41,859 nt of DNA. Source: JANLUX01 sp031366005. GTDB lineage: Bacteria; Bacteroidota; Bacteroidia; AKYH767-A; OLB10. Below, piece after piece: positions 14,482-22,421 of this stretch (positions are counted from its first letter, which is position 1; every line of letters begins with the position of its first letter). Location of the stretch: positions 1 to 41,859 of the forward strand of contig JANLZB010000085.1 of assembly GCA_031366005.1 (NCBI GenBank). The letters are read 5' to 3'. The notes under the pieces were generated by a model. It worked only from the letters and a program-made list of their open reading frames with translations, was not told the DNA's origin and made no database searches. A program made the translations under genes and the position numbers.

Positions 14482-15369
14482 ATGAGGCATACTTACTTAG
14501 TAATAATATTTTCATTGTTCACCTCTTCCCTTCTTGCGCAGGGTGATTTATTAAACCTCATTGAAGACTCAACACCGCAAAAGGAATATGTGACCAATGC
14601 TTTTAAATCAACACGGGTGATCAATGGTGCATCAATGGAGCATCTTGGTATGGGCGTATTGGATTTTCGTATTTCACATCGCTTCGGCAGATTGAATGGC
14701 GGTAAATATCAATTATGGGGACTTGATCAGGCTACGATAAGATTAGGTTTGGATTATGGAATTACTAAAAGGCTGATGGTAGGATTAGGACGCAGCAATT
14801 CTAAAAAAGAATTAGATGGTTTCATTAAATACCGTTTGTTATGGCAATCAAGAGGGAAAAACGCTGTGCCGCTTTCAGTTATTCTAGTTACCGGAATGAC
14901 AGTTAACGGATTAAAATTTGATAATCCTGAACGCAAAAATTATTATACCTCCCGCCTCACCTATTACTACCAGGTTATCTTGGGAAGAAAATTTTCAGAA
15001 CGTTTTACCTTGCAGTTTACACCAACTATAGTGCATCGCAATTTTGTTGACTCTGTTAATTTCAGGCATGATATATATGCACTCGGTTCTGCAGCACGAT
15101 TTAAATTAAATAAAAGGATTGCAATAGTAGCGGAACATTTTTATGTGTTTCCAGGCAGCTCTATCGATAAAAATTATACCAATTCATTTTCCATAGGATT
15201 TGACATTGAAACAGGAGGACATGTTTTTCAATTACATTTCACTAACTCATTAGGGATGAACGAACGTGCATTCATAACAGATACAGATGGAAAATGGGAT
15301 AAAGGAGATATCCAGTTCGGGTTTAATATTTCAAGGGTATTTACTATAGTGAATAAGAATAGAAATTAA
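14482..15369 (+). CDS. DUF5777-family outer-membrane beta-barrel protein
   Basis: The 295-residue protein has a signal peptide ending at LLAQ. The early segment TRVINGASMEHLGMGVLDFRISHRFG is typical of the DUF5777 family, and amphipathic beta strands run to a C-terminal GFNISRVF segment. It is predicted to be a small outer-membrane barrel. In Bacteroidota such barrels often sit beside c-heme lipoproteins and yceI genes, as here, which suggests a shared exported redox or lipid role. The substrate is not known. It follows a terminator-like hairpin, so its expression may differ from the upstream genes. Confidence 0.8.
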   Translation: MRHTYLVIIFSLFTSSLLAQGDLLNLIEDSTPQKEYVTNAFKSTRVINGASMEHLGMGVLDFRISHRFGRLNGGKYQLWGLDQATIRLGLDYGITKRLMVGLGRSNSKKELDGFIKYRLLWQSRGKNAVPLSVILVTGMTVNGLKFDNPERKNYYTSRLTYYYQVILGRKFSERFTLQFTPTIVHRNFVDSVNFRHDIYALGSAARFKLNKRIAIVAEHFYVFPGSSIDKNYTNSFSIGFDIETGGHVFQLHFTNSLGMNERAFITDTDGKWDKGDIQFGFNISRVFTIVNKNRN

Positions 15370-15609
15370 ATAGAGTATGAAAATAAAACTACAACCCCAC
15401 TCCTACCTGCGTTTATTGGGAATTGTTTTTCCTGATTTTCAACTTGTCTGATTTCGGCTCCTGATTCTAAGGTACCATTCAGTCACAATGAACAGGAAGA
15501 AAAAAATTAAAATAATAATCAATAACATTACGCAATAACTTATGAATAATAATAATCCATAAACGTGCCGGATAAAAACGAGAGTTATTAAAGGCACAAT
15601 TTTTATAGT

Positions 15610-15921
15610 ATGAAAAGTATGAAATATGTAATTTTTGAAAAAGACAATTTAAATGAAGTTAAATACAAAGAATATTTGCACTGGATGGAAACAGAAGCAG
15701 GCAATGTTACATTACCTTCATTCACAGAAGTAAAAGATAATATTACTTACACCATTGATACAGATTTTCACGGAGCATTCGAGGAGAATGAACCTGTCAG
15801 GCCGTTTATTTTATTTTATTCTGTGAATGATGAAACCAATGTTGAACATTATTATTCAATAGAAGAATTGCAGCTAAGGCGTCAACAATTAATTAATCAG
15901 CTGCAAAGCAAAGCTGCATAA
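15610..15921 (+). CDS. hypothetical protein
   Basis: The 103-residue soluble protein begins MKSMKYVIFEKDN, with a second ATG at codon 4. It has FTEVKDNITYTIDTDFHGAFEENEPVRPFILFY near the middle and a Gln/Leu-rich helical end. I do not recognise a family. Acidic and aromatic residues dominate, and there is no signal peptide. It stands alone, with a 240-bp gap before it that holds no gene I can support, and convergent with the cupin gene. A short perfect palindrome (15925-15938) lies between the two stops. Confidence 0.55.
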   Translation: MKSMKYVIFEKDNLNEVKYKEYLHWMETEAGNVTLPSFTEVKDNITYTIDTDFHGAFEENEPVRPFILFYSVNDETNVEHYYSIEELQLRRQQLINQLQSKAA

Positions 15922-15948
15922 AGAATACCAATTGGTATCAGGATTTCT

Positions 15949-16479
15949 TTAATCTTTCCAATACATTTTCAAAAATCCTTCATCACCAAAAAGCGGATCT
16001 TTCTTTGGAAGAGGAATGGTTTTTATTTTTTCAATAGCAGCTTCTAACTCTTCTGCCGTTCCGTAATTCATGTCATAATCTCTCGCTTGAGGATAGACAC
16101 CCACACAAAGAAAATCATCTGAACAGCTTAAACACTTATGTCCAACACCACAAGGTAAAATAATCACATCACCACTTTCCAGATTTATTTTTTTTCCTCC
16201 TGGCCCTCCTAAAATAACATCTGCATTTCCCATGCAAACAGCCATACATTCATGTGTGTTGCTATGGTAATGATGGAAATCATAAATTCCATTTCGCCAG
16301 GTGTTACCCCAATCGTTTCGTAAAAAAATCTTTTGTGCAATATCAGCAGCTTTGTTTTTCTGACGCGGAAGTTGAAGTGCTTTTGTATAAACAATAACCG
16401 GCAAATCATTATTTGGAAAATTGCCGTTAGGTTTAATGTTATAATGCAAGATATGCGGATTAGTATTTACACGTTCCAT
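15949..16479 (-). CDS. cupin-domain protein (YjlB-like)
   Basis: The protein has about 176 residues, counted from the ATG at 16479; a GTG at 16497 would add six. The cupin core has HHYHSNTHECMAVCMG (metal-binding His and Glu pattern HxH...E) and GDVIILPCGVGHKCL with the second His. The beginning PHILHYNIKPNGNFPNNDLPV and the ending FGDEGFLKMYW match the YjlB-like group (COG4297), whose substrate is not known. It is cytoplasmic and stands as a single gene facing 15610. Confidence 0.82.
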   Translation of the reverse strand: MERVNTNPHILHYNIKPNGNFPNNDLPVIVYTKALQLPRQKNKAADIAQKIFLRNDWGNTWRNGIYDFHHYHSNTHECMAVCMGNADVILGGPGGKKINLESGDVIILPCGVGHKCLSCSDDFLCVGVYPQARDYDMNYGTAEELEAAIEKIKTIPLPKKDPLFGDEGFLKMYWKD

Positions 16480-16755
16480 AAATATTTTAGATTGCACAAT
16501 TCTCTTTTCTCTTACTTGATGTGGCGGAATAATTTTATTTCATGATGAATAAAAAAAAGTGACTGCTTTCAATACCATTTTGTTATTGCATGAGGATTAC
16601 AAAAAATCTGTCGCATCATACTTCAATGGCATATTTGTTTTATCAGGATAAATATTCTCCTAATTAAATTAACGATGAGTGCAATAACTGAATGCAGATG
16701 GAAGGATTTACGGATAACAAATTATTAAAAGCTATCGGAGAAGAATTGGATCATT

Positions 16756-17514
16756 TTGCAATCAGCTAAATTGAAAAATTTTTATTCCGGAACAAGCGGT
16801 TTAATTCTACCCATTCCTAAATCGCAATATCCACCGGAGTTTCAGGATAAAAGCCGGCTGACATTCTACGCTGAAAGTTTTAATAGTGTTGAAATAAACA
16901 GTTCGTTTTATAAAATACCGCAGGCGCGTACGATTGAAAAATGGGCAGATAGTGTTCCTTCATCATTCAGATTTACATTTAAATTATGGGAAGGAATAAC
17001 CCATGCAAAAAACCTTGCCTTTAATCCTGTTGATGTAAATAATTTTATAAATGCAATCAATTATTCCGGTAATAAAAAAGGAAATATTCTTGTTCAGTTT
17101 CCACCATCGCTTACCAATAAACATCTTCCGGAACTTGAACATCTTTTAATTTCTATACAAAACAGTGATCCTTTTTTATTATGGAATATTGCCATCGAAT
17201 TCCGAAACAAGATTTGGTATGATGAAAATACTTTTCAATTGATCGAGAAATATAAAGCAACACTTGTGATTCATGATATACCTGCTTCTGCTACTCCATT
17301 CAATGGATATAATTCAGAAATAATTTATCTCCGTTTTCATGGACCTGGTGGAACTTATCGTGGAAGTTATTCTGATGATTTTATAAATGAGTATTCAACA
17401 TACATTCAATCATGGTTGCAGGAAAACAAAACCGTATATGTTTATTTTAATAATACGATGGGTGGTGCATACAAAAATTTAATGCTGCTGAATAAACTGG
17501 TAAGCGAGCATTGA
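16756..17514 (+). CDS. DUF72-family protein (YecE-like)
   Basis: The 252-residue protein has the TIM-barrel-like DUF72 signatures: FYSGTSGLILP at the start, FNSVEINSSFYKIP near 43-56, F-x-F-T-F-K-L-W near 73-80, VQFPPSL near 114, WNIAIEFRN near 146, LRFHGPGG near 197, and VYVYFNNTMGGA near the end. The biochemical role of DUF72 is not settled. No ATG is available near the start; the candidates are TTG at 16756 and TTG at 16771 (giving MKNFYSG), and the second fits family starts better. The gene lies 31 bp before the PolX-like frame. The 258-bp gap upstream holds nothing convincing. Confidence 0.85.
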   Translation: MQSAKLKNFYSGTSGLILPIPKSQYPPEFQDKSRLTFYAESFNSVEINSSFYKIPQARTIEKWADSVPSSFRFTFKLWEGITHAKNLAFNPVDVNNFINAINYSGNKKGNILVQFPPSLTNKHLPELEHLLISIQNSDPFLLWNIAIEFRNKIWYDENTFQLIEKYKATLVIHDIPASATPFNGYNSEIIYLRFHGPGGTYRGSYSDDFINEYSTYIQSWLQENKTVYVYFNNTMGGAYKNLMLLNKLVSEH

Positions 17515-17537
17515 TAAGGCATAAAAATTTATCTTTT
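17511..17537 (+). promoter_or_regulatory. candidate promoter of the polX-like gene
   Basis: TTG (17511-17513), a 16-nt gap, and TATCTTTT (17530-17537) resemble TTG-N-TAnnTTTG with one mismatch in the -7 box. The ATG follows 8 nt later. It overlaps the end of the DUF72 gene. Confidence 0.3.
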
Positions 17538-17545
17538 TATTATTA

Positions 17546-18406
17546 ATGATCTCTAACAGAGAAATACGCAGGCAGTTTAATATTTTTTCAGAATTGTTGC
17601 AGCTGCATCAGCAAGATGAAAAATTTTCACATCTGCTTAGTGGAGCAGCGTATCGCATCGGTCAAATGGAAGAAGAAGTGATTAATCTTTCTTCAACAGA
17701 ATTGAAAAAACTTTTCCATCCTGAAGTTGCTGAAAAGATTATCGAATTAAAAAATACGGGTACTATTCAAACGCTTGATGAACTGGTGCAGTTAACACCA
17801 GCCGGACTTTTCGAGAGGATGCGTATCAAAGGATTGGGAGGAAAAAAACTTTCTATGCTTTGGAAACAACTCCATATTGAAAGTATTGATGCTTTGCTGA
17901 AAGCAGTTAAAAAAGGTGATGTTGCAAAGCTTCCTGGCTTTGGTGCCAAAACTCAAACAAATATTATCAGTTCCATTGAACAATACAGAAGCAACGAGGA
18001 TCGCTTTCATTATGGGTTTGTTGCTGATGAAGCAATTATTTTGGCAGAAACAATGCAACGCATTTTTAATAAAGAAAAGATTTCGCTTTGCGGAGAAATT
18101 CGCAGAAAAAATAATACGGTGCAGTCCATAGAATTAGTGACTACAATTACATCGCAAAAATTAAACAGTGAGAAATCTTTAAAAAGGTTTTTAATTATTC
18201 AATCATCCAATGCTAAGAAAACCAGAGGACACACCATTAATGAAATACCTTTTGTGATCCATCATGTAAGAGCTAAGGATTTTTATTTCTCCTTATTTAC
18301 TTTAACAGGAAATGCACAACATGTAGAAAAAGTGTTGAGTAGGTTAAAAGAAAAAATAATTTTTTATCAGAAGAAGATATTTATGAAGAAGCAGGATTGC
18401 CAATGA
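17546..18406 (+). CDS. PolX-like protein, N-terminal part (HhH and degenerate polymerase domain), frameshifted
   Basis: The N-terminal 286 codons correspond to the front half of bacterial PolX, a DNA polymerase X with a PHP exonuclease domain. Residues 1-85 form the 8-kDa-like helical region. HhH elements (RIKGLGGKKL near 92-101 and KLPGFGAKTQ near 128-137) follow. The expected polymerase motif G-S/E-x-R-R...G-D-I-D appears as CGEIRRKNNTVQSIELV, so the two catalytic Asp are replaced. The third Asp region (FVIHHVRAKDF) also lacks it, although LTGNAQH is recognisable. The frame then leaves the PolX alignment at a T6 run (about 18361-18366). The correct continuation is in the next frame, so 18370-18406 is out-of-frame sequence. 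Confidence 0.75.
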   Translation: MISNREIRRQFNIFSELLQLHQQDEKFSHLLSGAAYRIGQMEEEVINLSSTELKKLFHPEVAEKIIELKNTGTIQTLDELVQLTPAGLFERMRIKGLGGKKLSMLWKQLHIESIDALLKAVKKGDVAKLPGFGAKTQTNIISSIEQYRSNEDRFHYGFVADEAIILAETMQRIFNKEKISLCGEIRRKNNTVQSIELVTTITSQKLNSEKSLKRFLIIQSSNAKKTRGHTINEIPFVIHHVRAKDFYFSLFTLTGNAQHVEKVLSRLKEKIIFYQKKIFMKKQDCQ

Positions 18407-19209
18407 TCGTTCCTGAACTGCGTGAAGATGTGGCAGAATGGAATTTTGTTTCTGCAAAAAAGAAAAACACTTTGATAACTGTTGAAGATATTAAAGGTGT
18501 TGTGCATAATCACACTACCTGGAGTGATGGAGCTGACAGCCTGAGAAATTTTGTAATGGCATGCAAAAGAAAAAAATTTGAATACGTTGTAATTTCTGAC
18601 CATTCAAAAAATGCGCATTATGCTGGCGGATTAAAGGAAGCGGAAGTGCTTCAGCAGCAAAAAGAAATTGATGCATTAAATAAAGAGCTTACACCGTTCC
18701 GTATTTTTAAAAGCATTGAATGTGATATCCGTGTTTCCGGTGATCTTGATTATGAAAATGATTTTTTAAAACATTTTGACATGGTAATAATTTCTGTACA
18801 TCAGTTGTTAAAAATGGACGAGGAAAAGGCAACAAAGCGATTGCTTAAAGCAATAGAAAATCCATACACCACCATCCTCGGACATATGACCGGAAGACAA
18901 TTGCTCATTCGTCCCGGTTATCCTGTTAATTTTAAAAAAGTAATTGATGCGTGCGCTGCAAATAATGTCATCATTGAAATAAATGCAAACCCTTACCGTC
19001 TTGACATTGACTGGTCGCATATTCCGTATGCAATGAAAAAAGGTGTAATGATTTCAGTAAATCCCGATGCACACAGCATTAGGGAAATACATAACATAAA
19101 ATGGGGAGTGGAGTCCGCACGTAAAGGAGGATTGACAAAAGATATGACCTGGAATGCAATGGGCTTAAAAGAAATTGAAAACTGGCTGAAGAAAAAAAAT
19201 AAAAAATAA
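18397..19209 (+). CDS. PolX-like protein, C-terminal PHP phosphoesterase part
   Basis: The 270-codon frame is the back half of PolX. It has PELREDVAEW at the junction, then a PHP domain with GVVHNHTTWSDG (HxH metal site), VVISDHS, SIECDIR, ISVHQ, GHMTGR, IEINANPYRLD and SVNPDAHS. The metal-binding His/Asp set looks complete, so 3'-5' exonuclease or phosphoesterase activity could remain. The frame stays open back to the T6 run (about 18361-18366), where one extra T would join it to the 17546 frame and give the expected junction FLSEEDIYEEAGLPM. Its only start inside the frame is a TTG at 18397, which supports a broken or slippage-dependent single gene. Confidence 0.78.
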   Translation: MPMIVPELREDVAEWNFVSAKKKNTLITVEDIKGVVHNHTTWSDGADSLRNFVMACKRKKFEYVVISDHSKNAHYAGGLKEAEVLQQQKEIDALNKELTPFRIFKSIECDIRVSGDLDYENDFLKHFDMVIISVHQLLKMDEEKATKRLLKAIENPYTTILGHMTGRQLLIRPGYPVNFKKVIDACAANNVIIEINANPYRLDIDWSHIPYAMKKGVMISVNPDAHSIREIHNIKWGVESARKGGLTKDMTWNAMGLKEIENWLKKKNKK

Positions 19210-19240
19210 AAAAAAGCCGCCTCGTTATGAGACAGCTTTT
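19204..19240 (-). terminator. terminator of hsp20
   Basis: On the minus strand AAAAGCTGTCTC pairs with GAGGCGGCTTTT (two G-T pairs, 5-nt loop) and is followed by a T-run. It lies 21 bp beyond the hsp20 stop. Confidence 0.8.
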
Positions 19241-19260
19241 AAGAAAAACCGAAAAGCCTC

Positions 19261-19794
19261 TTACTTAATCTCAATATTCTTTGCCGATTTTTTACCTGCT
19301 TCTTCTTTCTTTGGAATGGAGAGTCTTAAAATTCCACTTGTATAACTGGCTGAAATTTTTTCACCATCTACAATCGCTGGCAGATTGAAGGTGCGTTCAA
19401 ATGAAAAGAAGTTGAACTCTCTGCGCCAGTGATTCATATTATTATTGTTTTCATTTTCTTGTTTACGATAACTAATCTGCAATTGGTTATCGTTTAGTTC
19501 TAATTTAAAATCTTTTTTCTCCATACCGGGTGCAGCCATTTCAATCACCAGCTCATTGTCAGTTTCAGAAATATTAACTGCTGGCAATGTAGTTCCGATA
19601 GAGCCGGTGCCAAGATTCAGTGTGTCATCAAAGAAATCCTGGATAAGATCTCCGGTAACCACCGGACGTGTTACAGTGTTTAACAATGATGGCCACATGT
19701 TGTCAAACACATTGTTAATCATAGATTTGTTTGCCTGATAAGGGGTGTCTGTTCCGTTGATTCTGTTACCCCTGTTCCATTTGGCGAGTGTCAT
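19261..19794 (-). CDS. Hsp20/alpha-crystallin-family small heat-shock protein
   Basis: The 177-residue protein has a variable N-terminal part (1-65). An alpha-crystallin domain follows (about 67-165: PAVNISETDNELVIEMAAPGM, FKLELNDNQLQISY, FERTFNLP, and the typical ASYTSGILRLSIPK). The C-terminal I-x-I-type end KNIEIK can dock to neighbouring subunits. It should be a cytoplasmic ATP-independent holdase. The ATG is preceded by AAAAGGAGGTTTATT, a strong Shine-Dalgarno, which is uncommon in Bacteroidota and argues for high translation. It faces the PolX-like gene, and a terminator follows. Confidence 0.94.
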   Translation of the reverse strand: MTLAKWNRGNRINGTDTPYQANKSMINNVFDNMWPSLLNTVTRPVVTGDLIQDFFDDTLNLGTGSIGTTLPAVNISETDNELVIEMAAPGMEKKDFKLELNDNQLQISYRKQENENNNNMNHWRREFNFFSFERTFNLPAIVDGEKISASYTSGILRLSIPKKEEAGKKSAKNIEIK

Positions 19795-19984
19795 AATAAA
19801 CCTCCTTTTTTAAAATTGTTAGACTTAAATTTTTATTTTTTCAACTAACATTTCAAACGTTATACCAATTCATAAATAAAATTTTCAAAAGGAAAATTTG
19901 ACATTTTTTTTGAAATTTTGGCAAACAGAAACTGACAACAGGCTGAAATTTATTCAGTTTTCAGGAAGATTCTTTTTAACACAT

Positions 19985-20020
19985 AAAAAAAACGAGTCTT
20001 GTGTAAGACCCGTTTTTTTT
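19985..20020 (-). terminator. terminator of the 20040 gene
   Basis: AAAACGGGTCTT and AAGACTCGTTTT (minus strand, one G-T pair, 4-nt loop) are followed by a run of eight T's. A T-run also follows on the plus strand, so it may work in both directions. Confidence 0.8.
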
Positions 20021-20039
20021 GCTTTTACTTCAGGAAATT

Positions 20040-20591
20040 TTAACTGTAAATATCCTGTGCTTTATTTTTTTGCCACTCCGTTTTAAAATATTCGGCATCT
20101 TCTTCACTGCGTGGATTAACACCCATCACAATTTTTCCATCCTTCACACCTGACTCATATAAACGAGCTCTTTCCTCCGGCATACCGCTGCCAACCAAAG
20201 CTCCGATTAATCCTCCTGTGGCTGCACCAGCTCCTGCACCGGCAAGGCCTGCTGCCAACGGACCTGCAACTATTAAACCTAAACCAGGAATAATAAGACT
20301 GGTACCAATAGCTGCAATAACTCCTGCTATTGCTCCTACTGTGCCACCAATTGCTGAACCAGCACCTGCACCTTCCAATGCTTTATTGCCAATTTCAGTT
20401 TCACCTTTGCTAAAATGTTTTTTTCTTGTTTCATCTGACATCACAAGATTAATGTCATCTTTAGTATAACCACGTTCGTGCATGGAAGTGTAAGCGCGTT
20501 CAACGCTATCACGATCGTTAAACATTCCGGTGAGCATCTTGTTTCTTGAAGTTGCAGTTCCGGTTTTTTGAGAATTTTGAGTTTCGTTCAT
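20040..20591 (-). CDS. glycine-zipper stress protein with YflT-like N-terminal domain
   Basis: The 183-residue protein starts with MLTGMFNDRDSVERAYTSMHERGYTKDDINLVMSDE near residues 20-50. This matches the general stress protein 17M/YflT-like domain. A long Gly/Ala-rich hydrophobic stretch (about 78-135, repeated GAGAGSAIGGT and GLAGAGAGAATGG) is a glycine zipper that can form membrane helices. RARLYESGVKDGKIVMGVNPRSEEDAEYF follows. The open frame goes back to 20738, but the ATG at 20591 starts the conserved part; the upstream region overlaps the divergent 20707 gene. Proteins of this type are usually stress-induced. It lies next to hsp20. Confidence 0.8.
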   Translation of the reverse strand: MNETQNSQKTGTATSRNKMLTGMFNDRDSVERAYTSMHERGYTKDDINLVMSDETRKKHFSKGETEIGNKALEGAGAGSAIGGTVGAIAGVIAAIGTSLIIPGLGLIVAGPLAAGLAGAGAGAATGGLIGALVGSGMPEERARLYESGVKDGKIVMGVNPRSEEDAEYFKTEWQKNKAQDIYS

Positions 20592-20706
20592 TTTTTTTGT
20601 TTTTTTTAAGATTAATTTATGGATACGATTTATAAAATAAATGTGCCAGCTCTCATTTGAATAAATTGGCATAAATTTTTTTATAGAAAAGAAAAAACTA
20701 AAAAAC

Positions 20707-21093
20707 ATGAAGACAAAGAATCTAATGGTTGCACTCACACTTCTTGCAGGATCACAATTTACTGCACTTGCTCAAACAACAACTCCTGCCACACAGAATA
20801 CAGGAGTTAATGAAACTCAATCAACAGAATATAACAGTAAACAAACTACTGTAACACCTGTGAATACGCAAAATGCCAAGACACAGCAAACACACTCAAC
20901 TCAAACGCAAGAGTTAAAATCAAACACGCAGAATACGCATACAACAACTCCTGCACATACCAAAACAAGGCAAGACAGCATGCATCATGAACAACATTCA
21001 AAAACTAATGTTAACACCAATGATGGTAAATCCACTAAAACAATTCATCATGAAAAGCATGATGCAGTTCTCGTTAAAGATTCTGTTCATTAA
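20707..21093 (+). CDS. exported Thr/Gln/His-rich low-complexity protein
   Basis: The 128-residue protein has a clear signal peptide (MKTKNLMVALTLLAGSQFTALAQ). The remainder is dominated by Thr, Gln, Asn and Ser up to about residue 85, then becomes His- and Lys-rich (HHEQHSK, HHEKHD). No known domain is visible and the composition suggests disorder. The His clusters could bind metal, but nothing shows this. It is divergent from the glycine-zipper gene and followed by a strong terminator. Low-complexity exported proteins of this kind also occur at 10178. Confidence 0.65.
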   Translation: MKTKNLMVALTLLAGSQFTALAQTTTPATQNTGVNETQSTEYNSKQTTVTPVNTQNAKTQQTHSTQTQELKSNTQNTHTTTPAHTKTRQDSMHHEQHSKTNVNTNDGKSTKTIHHEKHDAVLVKDSVH

Positions 21094-21113
21094 AATCTGA
21101 AATAATAATCTGC

Positions 21114-21147
21114 AATAAAACCCGTGATATAAATTGCGGGTTTTATT
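21114..21147 (+). terminator. terminator of the 20707 gene
   Basis: AATAAAACCCG and CGGGTTTTATT form a perfect 11-bp stem with a 12-nt loop, followed by TTG. It starts 20 bp after the stop and runs up to the next gene, so the TTG at 21148 is an unlikely start for that gene. Confidence 0.8.
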
Positions 21148-21165
21148 TTGAGTATGTTTTTTAAT

Positions 21166-21681
21166 ATGAAACGACCGGAGCAGTTACTTGCCAATTTTTT
21201 AAGAGAAAATAAATTAACCATTGCATTCGCAGAAAGTGTTTCATGCGGAATGTTAGCAGGCAAACTCGCTACAATAAGCGGAACTTCTGAGGTATTGATG
21301 GGTAGCATTGTATGTTACAATGAAAAAGTAAAAATCAATTTATTAAAAGTTCCCAGAAAATTAATTGATAAGCGTACGGCAGAATCACAACAAGTAACCG
21401 ACATGCTTGCCAATAATCTTTCCAAATTTATTCCTGCTGATATCTGTGCAGCCATCACAGGACTTGCTGCACCCGGTGGAAGTGAAACCAAAACAAAACC
21501 TTTAGGGACTATTTTTTATTCTTTTATTTACAGAGGGAAATTTTTCAGGTTAAGAAAAATATTCCGTGGCAGTCCCCTGGAAATAAGAAATAAAGCTTGT
21601 GACTATTTATTCAAATTTATCATACGCGAAATAAAATTAATTTTAAAAAAGGATGACAGTAATAAGGAGAAATCATCTTAA
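21166..21681 (+). CDS. CinA C-terminal-like nicotinamide-nucleotide amidohydrolase
   Basis: About 171 residues form a single CinA C-terminal (PncC-type) domain. Signatures are LTIAFAESVSCGMLAGKLA (catalytic Ser region), GTSEVLMGSIVCYNEKVKINLL, AESQQVTDMLANNL, AAITGLAAPGG and GTIFYSFI. Stand-alone PncC deamidates NMN and returns it to the NAD cycle in the cytoplasm. The active-site segment reads AESVSCG where most members have AES-C/T-T-GG, so the Gly pair is altered. The start is the ATG at 21166; TTG 21148 and ATG 21154 are also in frame but lie against the preceding terminator. The gene lies between stress-type genes and the arsenic cluster. Confidence 0.82.
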   Translation: MKRPEQLLANFLRENKLTIAFAESVSCGMLAGKLATISGTSEVLMGSIVCYNEKVKINLLKVPRKLIDKRTAESQQVTDMLANNLSKFIPADICAAITGLAAPGGSETKTKPLGTIFYSFIYRGKFFRLRKIFRGSPLEIRNKACDYLFKFIIREIKLILKKDDSNKEKSS

Positions 21682-21718
21682 TCATAACCGGCATTATCTA
21701 TTGATATAGGAATTTGAT

Positions 21719-21752
21719 AAAAAAACAAAACCCACCACTTTCGTGATGGGCT
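21719..21752 (-). terminator. terminator of the small Cys-rich gene
   Basis: On the minus strand CCCATCAC pairs with GTGGTGGG (one T-G pair, 4-nt loop) and is followed by TTTTGTTTTTTT. It lies 22 bp beyond the stop of the 21774 gene. Confidence 0.82.
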
Positions 21753-21773
21753 TTGACAGTTTAATGAATGCTG

Positions 21774-21989
21774 TTATTTACAAATGCATCCAGTCATGTC
21801 ACAACAAGCGGCTTTATCATCTGATGCTGCCGATGCCGAAGCAACTTTAGCAGTTGCTTTGCTTGAGCAAACGCAATTCGGGTCGTCAGTGCAATTGTTG
21901 TTGCTACCATTAGAACCTGATGATGCGTACGCAATGGCACCTACAATCAATAAAGATGCAAGTAAGCCTAAACCAATTTTCTTTTTCAT
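21774..21989 (-). CDS. small exported Cys-rich protein
   Basis: The 71-residue protein has an N-terminal signal peptide or membrane anchor (about 5-22, GLGLLASLLIVGAIAYA). The exported part is rich in Asn, Ser and Ala and has cysteines in two groups: CTDDPNCVC (33-41) and the tail CCDMTGCICK (62-71). The tail resembles the end of ArsM in the same cluster (CCDKTTCCK). Such closely spaced Cys could bind a soft metal or arsenite, but this is inference. It is the last gene of the minus-strand run arsR-arsM-arsC-DUF6660 and is followed by a clear terminator. Confidence 0.72.
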   Translation of the reverse strand: MKKKIGLGLLASLLIVGAIAYASSGSNGSNNNCTDDPNCVCSSKATAKVASASAASDDKAACCDMTGCICK

Positions 21990-22022
21990 TTTTTATACAT
22001 TTTTTAGTTAATACAATTTGAA

Positions 22023-22392
22023 TTAATACCTTGATTCTAACAAACCCATTTCAGGAGGGTGAAAACAATCAGATAAAAAAGATGAAGTCAAATTAGCATT
22101 AAATATACGATGTAAAACATTTGTTACATCCAATGAACCAAATTGAAACAAGTTTTGCTCAAAATAAAATCCAAAACAATTAATGCAACAAACGCAAAAA
22201 GTACGACAACCTTTTTGTGGAGTAGTATAAGTCTCTTGCATTTCCTTTTTTACAGTTCTCCGCTGATTGCACACAACCGTTATTATAACTGCAAGATGAC
22301 TGATTACTTACCCGTGCATAAAAAACCCATAATTCCGGCTGTATAGTGAGTAACAATATATAGAATGAAAATATAGTACAGGTAAATTTCAT
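22023..22392 (-). pseudogene. DUF6660-family exported protein, frameshifted
   Basis: Two overlapping minus-strand frames make up one gene. The first (from the ATG at 22392) gives the signal peptide MKFTCTIFSFYILLL and runs to SAENCKK. At an A6 run (22246-22251 on the plus strand as T6) the frame shifts, and the family continues in the other frame as EMQETYTTPQKG, then CRTFCVCCINCFGF and a C-terminal CFHPPEMGL. This matches the DUF6660 pattern (C-x-P-F-C-x-C-x-C-C and a WQPPK-like end). Deleting one A restores one frame. DUF6660 genes are often found near metal-resistance genes, as here. It could be a true pseudogene, a slippage-dependent gene, or a homopolymer sequencing error. Confidence 0.65.
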
Positions 22393-22421
22393 CTATCAAA
22401 TATACATTAAGTAAAATGCTA

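Noticed and set aside
15925..15938. Palindrome ATACCAATTGGTAT between convergent stops, considered as a terminator
   Set aside because: A stem of about five pairs with no T-run is too weak to call; it is noted only in the neighbouring gene entry.
16698..16769. Short frame upstream of the DUF72 gene (about 23 codons)
   Set aside because: It is too short, overlaps the start of the DUF72 frame, and has no recognisable domain.
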